Positions 25,103-32,853 of a stretch of DNA of 50,152 bases are shown here, piece after piece. Within the stretch, counting starts at the first letter, position 1, and every line of letters begins with the position of its first letter. The DNA lies in contig CATJXY010000048.1 of the NCBI GenBank assembly GCA_949744505.1, positions 1-50,152 on the forward strand. Reading direction: 5' to 3'. A program made the position numbers and the translations under genes. Under the pieces are notes generated by a model, which did no database searches, was not told where the DNA came from, and saw only the letters and a program-made list of their open reading frames with translations. Source of the stretch: an uncultured Erysipelotrichaceae bacterium. GTDB taxonomy: Bacteria; Bacillota_I; Bacilli_A; Erysipelotrichales; Erysipelotrichaceae.

Positions 25103-28100
25103 ATGGTAAAAAAATTTAAAGTAATGATTTGTTGTATTGTAATTGCTTGGCTTCATTTTCCGAATTTTAATTTATGGGCAGAAGAGGTTACAGAGGATGA
25201 TTCTACAACGACAATGATTGCAGAATCAAGTGAAGAATTTTTGGAAAACTTAGTGATTTCTGAAGAGTCAGAAGATGAAATTGCTTTATTTTCATCTGAG
25301 CTTTATAAAGGGGAAAGAATTGGGAAACATTATCATAATGGGCAGTTTATAAGCTACATAACAAAAATGTATATAGAGGGTCAACTTGCCTATTGCCTTG
25401 AACCGTATGTTTTAATACCGGGTGGTCAAGGAAGTACTATTCCCGGATATGAGGCAAGTGGGATTTTATCTTATGATCGATTGGATTATGCGACTAAAGT
25501 GAAAATATGGAAAATAGCTTATTATGGCTACGGTTATAATGGAAAATGGGATAATGAACGGTTTGCGGCTACACAGTGTTTGATCTGGGATGCAATAAAT
25601 GAACCGCAAGAAGCCTATACAATGTCAGATGAACCATGGGATTTAAGTGCTGTTAAAAATGAGATCAATTACCTCGTAGAAACAAATCCTGCCGGGCAGG
25701 TTCCGTCATTTGCAGGAGAAACGGTTAAGCTTTCGTTGAATAAGTCAGTAAACTTAAAAGATGAAAATTATGTTTTAGCTAATTATGCGATTCCTGAAGT
25801 AAAGAATATTGCGATTAATCAAAATGGGAATGAATTAAATTTGAAATTGGAAAATTCAATGGATTTTGCATCTTCATTAAATGCATCCGGTTCAGTTTAT
25901 AATGCACTTGTGCAAAGTGTTATATGGAAAAATGCAGATTATCAAATTATGTTTACTCAACATTATGAACCGATGAAAGATTTTTCTCTTTTCTTTGAGT
26001 TGGATGCTGTTCCATTTTCTATATTAAAACTTGATAAAGAAACGAGGGGAGTTTCACAAGGGGAAGCAACGCTTATCGGAGCTGTTATTTCGATAAGAGA
26101 GGCACAAAGTAAAAACGAAATTCTTCAATTAACGATGAATGATTCAAATTCTATAACTTATGAAGATTTACCGGCAGGAGAATATTTGGCATGTGAAATT
26201 GTGGCGCCGCAAGGATATTTGTTAAATAATCAATGTGTTCCATTTTCTACTTTATCGAATCATTCTGTTCAAGTTGAAATTAAAGATGAAGTAATCCGGG
26301 GACAAATTGAAATAATAAAAAAAGATACAGAGAGTGGATTAAGCCCAATTAATGAAGCTGAGTTTACAGTATTTGATACAAAGGGGCAGCTTGTAGATAC
26401 GATAAAGGTTGTTAACGGGAAAGGAATTTCCACTTCTTTACCCTATGGTCACTATACGATCAAAGAAAGTGTTGCACCGAAAGGATATGTGCTTTCAGAG
26501 GAAGAATTTGAAGTATTTATTGATGGAAGGAAAGAAGTTATTTCTGTTGAAATATTAAATCAACCGCAAAAAGGTCAGATAACAATTATGAAACAAGATG
26601 AAGAAACCGGAAATGAAGCACAAGGAGAAGCAAGTCTTCGTGATGTAGTTTATGAAATTTTTGCGGAAAAAGAAATAGTCGGATATGATGGACAAGTACT
26701 TTACCAAAAGAATGATTTAGTGGAAACAGTGAAGGCAGAAGGCACAATCGCAAAATCTTCCTCAGTACCGATTGGAACTTATCGGGTTTGCGAAAAGATT
26801 GCATCTGTCGGTTATAACTTGAATCCGGCATGTGAAATCGTGGAGCTGTCATTACCGGATAAAACAGAACTTCTCAGTCATTCAGAGATTAACTTCAAAA
26901 ATAGTGTGATCAAAGGGAAAGTTGCAATAACTAAATTTATTATCGGTGATGAGAATTTAAAAGAAAATCGAAATTCCGGAGTTGTATCTGCTGGAAAAGG
27001 ATTTTCTTTTGATATAATTGCGCTTAAAAATAACGAAGTCGTGGATACTTTAATTACAGATGAAAATGGGGTTGCTACATCAAACTGGTTACCTTATGGT
27101 AGATATTTAATTAAAGAAAAAGATAAAATAGGGTTTGAAATCGCAAAAGAATTTGAAATCATGATCAGTGAAAATGAAAAAACTGTTCACTTTATTCTTG
27201 AAAATGATGTTTTTGAATCGGAATTGATAATTTATAAAGTAGATAAGGAAACGAATAAAAGAGTTCTGACATCAGGGGCATCGTTTAAGATTAAGGATAG
27301 CAATGGGAACTTTATAACACAAACAGTTACCTATCCACAAAAAGTTGAAATTGATACATTTACTACAGATTCAACAGGTTCTATTCATCTTCCCTCTCCG
27401 TTATCCTTTGGAACTTATACTCTTGTTGAAGTTCATGCACCGGTCGGATATGTTTTAAGTGATGAAGAAATTGAGTTTCAAGTGGATGGAACGAGTAAAG
27501 AAATTGTGATTGAATTCCCTGATAAACCGACAAAAGGAATTTTGGTTATAGAGAAGACGGGAGAAGTCTTGAGTGGATTTGATAAGATGGATACTCCTTT
27601 TGGAACTGTGGCAGTACCCAAATTTGAAGAAAAAATATTAGATGGAGTTACATATCGAATTATTGCAAGAGAAGATATCGTTACTTCAGATCAAACGGTG
27701 TGGTATAGGGCTAATGAAACGGTAACAGAATTTACAACATCTAAGGACGAACCCACTACTTCGATAGAACTTCCGTTAGGGGCATATTCATTTTATGAAG
27801 TACAAAGTAAGGCCGGTTATATAAAAGATGAGAAAATTTATGATTTTGATTTGGTATATGAGAATGAATGTGTTGAGATAGTTACTTCTTATAAAAAGCA
27901 TTTTAATAAGAGGAAAAAAGCAATTTTAAATTATGAAAAAAGTTTTGAAGATTCTGTTTTTGGTGAAAATGAGGAAATGAAAGAAGGGGTTGTATTCGGC
28001 TTATATAATGCAAAGGATATTCTTATGGGAGATGAAGTTGTATTACCCCAAGGAAGTTTATTGGGATATAGTTTGTTAAAAAAAGATTTTAGTGGTTCTT

Positions 28101-30394
28101 TTGATATTGAACTGGCAGGAAATTATTTTATTAAAGAAATTGCGTCTGGGAATGGATATGAATTAAACGAAAAAGAATATTATTTCACTGTTGACTTTTC
28201 CGATATGAATCAGGATATTTTTTATTTACAATTAGACGAAAAGATATTGAATGAAACAAAGAAAGGTTCTTTAACAATTATCAAAAGGGATGAATTTTAT
28301 GAAACTGGAGAAGAGTTGTTGGTGAAAGATGGATTTGTATTTGAAATTTCAACGGATGAAAAATTTAATAATATTATTTCGCAACAGGAAACGGATGAAA
28401 ATGGGAAAGTGGTATTTGATAATTTAGAAATCGGTACATACTATGTGAGAGAAAGTGATTGCCCACATTCTTATTTGTTGTCTGATGAAGTTTTTGAAGT
28501 ACAGATCATGTATCGTGAAAATACGGAAATTGAAGTGGTAAATAAACGACGACTTGTTGAATTAGAAATCATAAAACGAGATTATGATGATGAAAGTAAG
28601 CTATTGGAAGATGCTGAGTTTAGAATTAAAGAAGTAAGAAGCGGAAACGAAGTGTTTACCGGGAAAACAAATCAAGATGGGAAGTTAAGAGTTAGTAATT
28701 TAAAATGGGGAGAAGATTATGAAATCTGTGAAACAAAAACTCCGAAAGGATATACATATTTGACTGAGAATGGGTGCAAAATATGGAATGGCCGTCTTAA
28801 TGAAGACTTATCGGTTTTGACAGAAGAATGGATAAACAAAAGAGAAAAAGGAAATCTTCATATAACAAAAACCGATGAGTATGGAAAAGTATTCAGTGGC
28901 TCGGTATTTGTAATCAGTAGTCATGAGGATTTTGATGAAATTCTATATACTATTGATACAGATGAGAATGGAGAAATTTATATTGAGCAGATTCCTACAG
29001 GAGTATATTATTTGAGGGAGATTGACTGTGATGAACGATTTGAATTGAATACATCAATCGTTGAGGTTGAAATATCGGCAAATCAAACTCAAGAGATAGT
29101 TTTTGAAAATCGATATCGAGATATTGATGTCAAAATTATTAAAACAGATGAAAAAGATAATTTGTTGAATGAAGCGGAATTTATTGCTTTGGATATAACG
29201 GATGGACAAGTTCTGGAAACGTATTATCTTACTTTAGGGGAAACGATTGATTTGACAGAATTTTTTCTGAAAGATGTTCGTTATATTTCTTCTGAAGAAT
29301 CTGTGATTTCAATAGAGGGAACATGGGCAAAAGCACAAAAGGAAGGAGATACACTGATTAGTGCAGTGGATAAAGAAGGACAGCTTAAGAAGGTTGTTTT
29401 AATAAAGTGTATAAGTTCGATAAAGGATCAAAAAGTATTTTGGCAAGAAGAGAATTTAAAAGGAGATGTTACTTCATTAGATTGGGAGGATCAAATTCTT
29501 TTCAAGGGAAGAACAGGTCATTCTTACTTGCATATAACTGATTTGCAACATCATAATGCTCCGCTTAGAGAGAAACAGGTTGCTTTTTATAATTCATATG
29601 ATTCAAAAAATCCAGTTGTGATTAAAATAAGTGATGAATTCGGAATGATATGTTTGGATGAATTTGATGAAAAGACATGGTATTATGAAGTCTCAGGGAG
29701 TGATGAGCGTTTAAAAATTGAAGTCAATAAAAACGATGGGGAGTTGATGGTTCAAGGATTAAAATGGGGGAGAGAATATTTGTTGATTGAAACGGCTTTG
29801 CCACAGGGGATGATGTATGATAAATCTCCATTTACAAAGATAGATTTGACACTGGGTCCAAACGAAACAATTTATGATGTTACAATCCGTAATAAAACAA
29901 GAAAAGTTTCGCTTAAAGTAACTAAAACTGATGATAAACAAGAAAAGAAGCTGAATGGAGCAAGTTTTATTCTAAAAGATAAGGATTCGAACTTGGAATT
30001 GGAAGAAAAGATTACCGGAACTTTATTTATAAAAGATACAGATGAGAGCAGCTTCTTGGCTAGAGATAAAGAAATGAATGAAATGATTTCTATTCTTCAT
30101 CCGAATCAATTTAATGAGATACTAGAAAATCTTCCGGAAGGAACTTATTATCTTCAGACAATATCAGAGATGATGAGCGATGTTCAACAAGTGAAGATTG
30201 AAAAAGGTGTAACCGTATTTCATAATCTTAATGCAGGCAAAGAGTATATTCTTTATGAAAATGAAGCACCTTCCGGTTATCTAAAGCAAGAAGAGGAAAT
30301 ATCAATTGTATTGAATCCGGATTTCTTAACTGATGAAGTGGAAGTGATATTGACAAATTCATTGATTGAGATACCAAATATGAAAGAACAATAA
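25103..30394 (+). CDS. Giant surface adhesin: thioester domain plus SpaA/CnaB repeats
   Basis: The 1763-residue exported protein has a signal peptide of about 26 residues (ending LWA). The thioester domain has C98 (LAYCLEP) and Q158 (ATQCLIWDAI), the pair expected to form an internal Cys-Gln thioester for covalent host binding. From about residue 310 there are some ten or more CnaB/SpaA prealbumin-like repeats, each starting like IIKKD/ITKTD and ending in a YxxKE...P-x-GY block, able to form isopeptide bonds. Near 1370-1430 a Big-like segment interrupts them. The C-terminus stops at LIEIPNMKEQ with no TM or basic tail. The start at 25103 has AAAGGAG. Confidence 0.9.
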   Translation: MVKKFKVMICCIVIAWLHFPNFNLWAEEVTEDDSTTTMIAESSEEFLENLVISEESEDEIALFSSELYKGERIGKHYHNGQFISYITKMYIEGQLAYCLEPYVLIPGGQGSTIPGYEASGILSYDRLDYATKVKIWKIAYYGYGYNGKWDNERFAATQCLIWDAINEPQEAYTMSDEPWDLSAVKNEINYLVETNPAGQVPSFAGETVKLSLNKSVNLKDENYVLANYAIPEVKNIAINQNGNELNLKLENSMDFASSLNASGSVYNALVQSVIWKNADYQIMFTQHYEPMKDFSLFFELDAVPFSILKLDKETRGVSQGEATLIGAVISIREAQSKNEILQLTMNDSNSITYEDLPAGEYLACEIVAPQGYLLNNQCVPFSTLSNHSVQVEIKDEVIRGQIEIIKKDTESGLSPINEAEFTVFDTKGQLVDTIKVVNGKGISTSLPYGHYTIKESVAPKGYVLSEEEFEVFIDGRKEVISVEILNQPQKGQITIMKQDEETGNEAQGEASLRDVVYEIFAEKEIVGYDGQVLYQKNDLVETVKAEGTIAKSSSVPIGTYRVCEKIASVGYNLNPACEIVELSLPDKTELLSHSEINFKNSVIKGKVAITKFIIGDENLKENRNSGVVSAGKGFSFDIIALKNNEVVDTLITDENGVATSNWLPYGRYLIKEKDKIGFEIAKEFEIMISENEKTVHFILENDVFESELIIYKVDKETNKRVLTSGASFKIKDSNGNFITQTVTYPQKVEIDTFTTDSTGSIHLPSPLSFGTYTLVEVHAPVGYVLSDEEIEFQVDGTSKEIVIEFPDKPTKGILVIEKTGEVLSGFDKMDTPFGTVAVPKFEEKILDGVTYRIIAREDIVTSDQTVWYRANETVTEFTTSKDEPTTSIELPLGAYSFYEVQSKAGYIKDEKIYDFDLVYENECVEIVTSYKKHFNKRKKAILNYEKSFEDSVFGENEEMKEGVVFGLYNAKDILMGDEVVLPQGSLLGYSLLKKDFSGSFDIELAGNYFIKEIASGNGYELNEKEYYFTVDFSDMNQDIFYLQLDEKILNETKKGSLTIIKRDEFYETGEELLVKDGFVFEISTDEKFNNIISQQETDENGKVVFDNLEIGTYYVRESDCPHSYLLSDEVFEVQIMYRENTEIEVVNKRRLVELEIIKRDYDDESKLLEDAEFRIKEVRSGNEVFTGKTNQDGKLRVSNLKWGEDYEICETKTPKGYTYLTENGCKIWNGRLNEDLSVLTEEWINKREKGNLHITKTDEYGKVFSGSVFVISSHEDFDEILYTIDTDENGEIYIEQIPTGVYYLREIDCDERFELNTSIVEVEISANQTQEIVFENRYRDIDVKIIKTDEKDNLLNEAEFIALDITDGQVLETYYLTLGETIDLTEFFLKDVRYISSEESVISIEGTWAKAQKEGDTLISAVDKEGQLKKVVLIKCISSIKDQKVFWQEENLKGDVTSLDWEDQILFKGRTGHSYLHITDLQHHNAPLREKQVAFYNSYDSKNPVVIKISDEFGMICLDEFDEKTWYYEVSGSDERLKIEVNKNDGELMVQGLKWGREYLLIETALPQGMMYDKSPFTKIDLTLGPNETIYDVTIRNKTRKVSLKVTKTDDKQEKKLNGASFILKDKDSNLELEEKITGTLFIKDTDESSFLARDKEMNEMISILHPNQFNEILENLPEGTYYLQTISEMMSDVQQVKIEKGVTVFHNLNAGKEYILYENEAPSGYLKQEEEISIVLNPDFLTDEVEVILTNSLIEIPNMKEQ

Positions 30395-30473
30395 AGAAAG
30401 TGAAAGTATATCTTTTTAATAATGTAAATGGTAAAATAAGAATATTCAGTCCATACAAGATCAGAGGTGTAAT

Positions 30474-31958
30474 ATGAAAACATTTTATTACAAAGCGAAT
30501 ATATATGAAATGCCTGAAGAAAAACCAAGACAAATATTTATAGAAGAAATAAAAGAAAATCCGATTGTTGCCTTGCGTTTATATAAAGAAGATCACTGTA
30601 TGGCTCCGTATTTTATTAAGGAAGAAACTCAAACTGTTTTATTGGAAATTGATGAACCGGAAAGAATCATAGAAACTGAGGCTGTTCTGCTTTCAAAAGA
30701 AGAATATGATAGAAAGCTTCGTAAGCAAGTGATTGAGAAATGTTCCGGATGTTTACGGTATGATAATGACTCAAATAATTTGACAGGGAATGATACTGAA
30801 CTTACATTGGATGGTATGTGTTTTCAAAGAGTAGATTCACAGAAATATAATTTTAAAAAAGGTGTGGAAGCGTTTTGGAAGAAGTTTGAAAAAATAGAGA
30901 AAAAGCTTCGGATGCTTGTGAAGAAGGAGCGATATAAAGAAGCAATTAAGCTTGTTCAGGAAATTTATAATCGACACATAAATGCCTATGGAGATTTACT
31001 CTTTGGGATAAACAATAAAAAAGTTGTGTTTATCATAAGTGGACAAGGAAATTCTTTAGCACATTTGTTGGCGGATTATGTGATTGAATTTGCTTTGGAT
31101 ACTTTAAAAGAGAAGTGGGAATTTTATAGTTATATTCCAAAAGATATTTATAAATATGAACCGATAGGAAATTATGATGTATCAAAAAATCCACCTAAGA
31201 TTTATCAGGAATTAAAAGAAGTGGATCGGACACGATATGATTTGACTTTTTGTTGTCAAGAAGAAATAAAAGAAGAAGAGTATTACATCATGAATATTGA
31301 AAATTATCACTATATTTGTAGTATTATTGGAGAAAATCTTTTGTTAAATTTGGCTTGTGATATGAACTTTAGTTATAAAAAAGAAAATTTCAGCAAAATC
31401 ATCAGTGTCGAAGAATTTAAGGAAGAAATTTTCCGAATTTATATTCCGATGGTAATTAAAAGATTTTCAGAGGGATTAAACTTTTATTCTTATCAATTTA
31501 CTCCGAAAGCAGGCTCTATTATGAGAGGAGGATATCAGAAGTCTTTTACTTCATGTAGGGAACTAACTTTTAAATTAGCTCTATATGATGAAGTAAGTCA
31601 GATTGATTATTTTTTATCTCATATGAATATTCTTTGTGCTACTTTGGAAATGGATATATTCAAAGATTCGGAAGCAGATGAGAAAATGATGAGGATAGTA
31701 TTTAATGATATTGTTGCCGATTTGAGAAGTCAAGGACTTGTCCTAATGTTCGGCTATGAGGTTTCCGAAGAAAAACTTTATGTTGATATGTTGGTGTTTG
31801 ATAGCGGATTGTGCAAAAAAGAAATTAGAAAAAGATCTCCGGAATTAAGTAGATATAATTGTTTTTATACTGAAATTATTAATGAACATAGAAGAACATT
31901 TGAAGTTGATTATGAAATGAATGAAGTAATAATGAAAAAAGACACTAGACTTAATTAG
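30474..31958 (+). CDS. Uncharacterised 494-residue cytosolic protein
   Basis: I do not recognise a family. The protein has no signal peptide and no TM helix. It has a short N-terminal beta-like region with VLLEIDEPERII, then CSGCLRY and MCFQRVD (possible metal-binding cysteines near residues 90-116), a charged helical stretch with coiled-coil character (about 125-175), and a long mixed alpha/beta C-terminal half. VVFIISGQGNSLAHLLADYVIEF (about 183-205) is notable but lacks a P-loop. GAGGTG precedes the ATG. It lies 79 bp after the adhesin on the same strand and may be co-transcribed. Confidence 0.6.
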   Translation: MKTFYYKANIYEMPEEKPRQIFIEEIKENPIVALRLYKEDHCMAPYFIKEETQTVLLEIDEPERIIETEAVLLSKEEYDRKLRKQVIEKCSGCLRYDNDSNNLTGNDTELTLDGMCFQRVDSQKYNFKKGVEAFWKKFEKIEKKLRMLVKKERYKEAIKLVQEIYNRHINAYGDLLFGINNKKVVFIISGQGNSLAHLLADYVIEFALDTLKEKWEFYSYIPKDIYKYEPIGNYDVSKNPPKIYQELKEVDRTRYDLTFCCQEEIKEEEYYIMNIENYHYICSIIGENLLLNLACDMNFSYKKENFSKIISVEEFKEEIFRIYIPMVIKRFSEGLNFYSYQFTPKAGSIMRGGYQKSFTSCRELTFKLALYDEVSQIDYFLSHMNILCATLEMDIFKDSEADEKMMRIVFNDIVADLRSQGLVLMFGYEVSEEKLYVDMLVFDSGLCKKEIRKRSPELSRYNCFYTEIINEHRRTFEVDYEMNEVIMKKDTRLN

Positions 31959-31971
31959 TCAGTGTCTTTTT
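31935..31971 (+). terminator. Terminator at the end of the sortase-adhesin locus
   Basis: AAAAAGACACT, one bulged A, then GACT pair with AGTC plus AGTGTCTTTTT. The hairpin spans the stop codon at 31956-31958. Confidence 0.9.
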
Positions 31972-31972
31972 C

Positions 31973-32001
31973 AAATAAAAAAATTGGAAATTTCCAATTT
32001 T
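31973..32001 (-). terminator. Terminator of tRNA-Lys(CTT)
   Basis: A perfect inverted repeat, AAAATTGGAAA/TTTCCAATTTT (31980-32001). The minus-strand reading runs into seven T residues. Confidence 0.85.
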
Positions 32002-32011
32002 GTTTTAACAA

Positions 32012-32087
32012 TGGTGGATCCTTGGGGGTTCGAACCCCAGACCCACTGATTAAGAGTCAGTTGCTCTACCAACTGAGCTAAGGATCC
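32012..32087 (-). tRNA. tRNA-Lys (CTT)
   Basis: The minus-strand cloverleaf has acceptor GGATCCT/AGGATCC, an anticodon loop CTCTTAA giving CTT, T-loop TTCGAAC and an encoded CCA. It complements the TTT isoacceptor at 379-454. Confidence 0.96.
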
Positions 32088-32104
32088 ATTGCGATTGCTA
32101 AATA

Positions 32105-32133
32105 ATTATAGCTCATGTTATGATAAAATGCAA
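32105..32133 (-). promoter_or_regulatory. Promoter of tRNA-Lys(CTT)
   Basis: On minus, TTGCAT (32128-32133), a 17-bp spacer and perfect TATAAT (32105-32110) lie 18 bp before the tRNA 5' end. Confidence 0.8.
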
Positions 32134-32164
32134 TATAAATTTTAAGAAGTTGATTGGTTACAAA

Positions 32165-32188
32165 CAAAAAAAGTTCATTTCTGAACTT
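32165..32188 (-). terminator. Terminator of the tRNA-Asn/tRNA-Glu unit
   Basis: AAGTTCA (32171-32177) pairs with TGAACTT (32182-32188). The minus-strand reading continues into a T-run. Confidence 0.85.
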
Positions 32189-32199
32189 GATTTGTAAAA

Positions 32200-32276
32200 T
32201 GGTGACTCGTACGAGATTCGAACTCGTGAATGGCGCCGTGAAAGGGCGCTGTGTTCAGCCGCTTCACCAACGAGCC
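32200..32276 (-). tRNA. tRNA-Glu (TTC)
   Basis: Acceptor GGCTCGT/ACGAGTC (one G-T pair), anticodon loop CTTTCAC giving TTC, T-loop TTCGAAT and an encoded CCA. Confidence 0.96.
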
Positions 32277-32285
32277 ATCTAAGAA

Positions 32286-32361
32286 TGGCGCCTGAAGTAG
32301 GGCTCGAACCTACGACACCGCGGTTAACAGCCGCGTGCTCTGCCGACTGAGCTATTCAGGC
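32286..32361 (-). tRNA. tRNA-Asn (GTT)
   Basis: Acceptor GCCTGAA/TTCAGGC with discriminator G and encoded CCA. The anticodon is GTT. It is co-transcribed with tRNA-Glu. Confidence 0.96.
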
Positions 32362-32374
32362 AACTTGCTTAATT

Positions 32375-32403
32375 ATAATAGCATAGGTCATTTATGAATG
32401 CAA
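32375..32403 (-). promoter_or_regulatory. Promoter of tRNA-Asn/tRNA-Glu
   Basis: On minus, TTGCAT (32398-32403), a 17-bp spacer and TATTAT (32375-32380). It uses the same -35 box as the tRNA-Lys promoter. Confidence 0.7.
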
Positions 32404-32439
32404 GCATTTTTTTCTGTTTTTGATTATTTTGTTTTTCAA

Positions 32440-32485
32440 AAGAAAAAAGAAGTAATCCGATCAATACCGAATCACTTCTTTTTTT
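32440..32485 (-). terminator. Minus-strand terminator upstream of the tRNA-Asn promoter
   Basis: On minus, AAGAAGTGATTCG pairs with CGGATTACTTCTT as a 13-bp stem with two G-U wobbles, then TTTTCTTTT. On plus the wobbles would be A-C mismatches, so the minus strand is the functional reading. No gene ends here; it may stop transcription from the 32590-32708 element. Confidence 0.65.
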
Positions 32486-32589
32486 AATTCATATTCATAA
32501 GAAAGAGAGAGGTAGATTATTAACTACGAGATAAGTATATTAAATTTCAATGGGAAAAATATCGTGAAAATATGGAAAATTATGTGATT

Positions 32590-32708
32590 TTAAAAAGCGA
32601 GAAAGCCTTCCGTTTGGGAAGGCCTTCTCTAAGGGGATAGAATGGTTAACTCTTCAAATTACAGTGACCTGTATGAAGAATTGCAAGATTATTGATCTTG
32701 CTGGGAAT
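32590..32708 (-). ncRNA. Candidate structured small RNA (three hairpins)
   Basis: This gene-free stretch folds on the minus strand into three consecutive hairpins. First is GCAAGAT/ATCTTGC (32683-32701). Second is AATTCTTCA/TGAAGAGTT with an inner TACAG/CTGTA helix (32648-32682). Third is GAGAAGGCCTTCC/GGAAGGCTTTCTC (32599-32629), followed by GCTTTTT like a terminator. In the second and third stems the only non-Watson-Crick pairs are G-U on minus but would be A-C on plus, which favours minus-strand transcription. No open reading frame of useful length is present. It matches no RNA family I can recognise; the 5' end near 32707 is inferred. Confidence 0.5.
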
Positions 32709-32713
32709 AGTTT

Positions 32714-32741
32714 ATCAAATCTGTAAAGTAAACTTTGTCAA
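32714..32741 (-). promoter_or_regulatory. Tentative promoter of the candidate small RNA
   Basis: On minus, perfect TTGACA (32736-32741), a 16-bp spacer and a weak TTTGAT (32714-32719). It overlaps the tandem repeats of the divergent aminotransferase promoter. Confidence 0.35.
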
Positions 32742-32749
32742 ACTTTGTC
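32730..32749 (+). repeat. Two tandem AAACTTTGTC repeats
   Basis: Two perfect 10-bp copies stand head to tail, one helical turn apart. They overlap the aminotransferase -35 box (32745-32750) and the TTGACA of the divergent candidate promoter. The arrangement resembles a regulator-binding site. Confidence 0.7.
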
Positions 32750-32773
32750 GAATTATTCTTTTTTCTTTATAAT
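32745..32773 (+). promoter_or_regulatory. Promoter of the aminotransferase gene
   Basis: TTGTCG (32745-32750), a 17-bp spacer and perfect TATAAT (32768-32773). A 10-bp inverted repeat, ATTATTCTTT/AAAGAATAAT, brackets the -10 box and start region (about 32752-32800). Confidence 0.75.
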
Positions 32774-32853
32774 GAAGATTAATTTTTGTTGAAAGAATAA
32801 TCAATTAAGCATATCATAATATACAGAATAATTAAGTGACATGGAGGGTAACA

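Noticed and set aside
26586-26852. 88-codon minus-strand frame inside the adhesin gene
   Set aside because: It is antisense to the repeat region, with no ribosome site and low-complexity His/Leu/Phe composition.
26000-30390. SpaA/CnaB units considered as DNA-level tandem repeats
   Set aside because: The similarity is at protein fold level only; the nucleotide copies are strongly diverged, so recombination-type repeats are not supported.
32443-32485. Hairpin considered as a plus-strand terminator
   Set aside because: On plus it has A-C mismatches where minus has G-U pairs, and no plus-strand transcript would end there.
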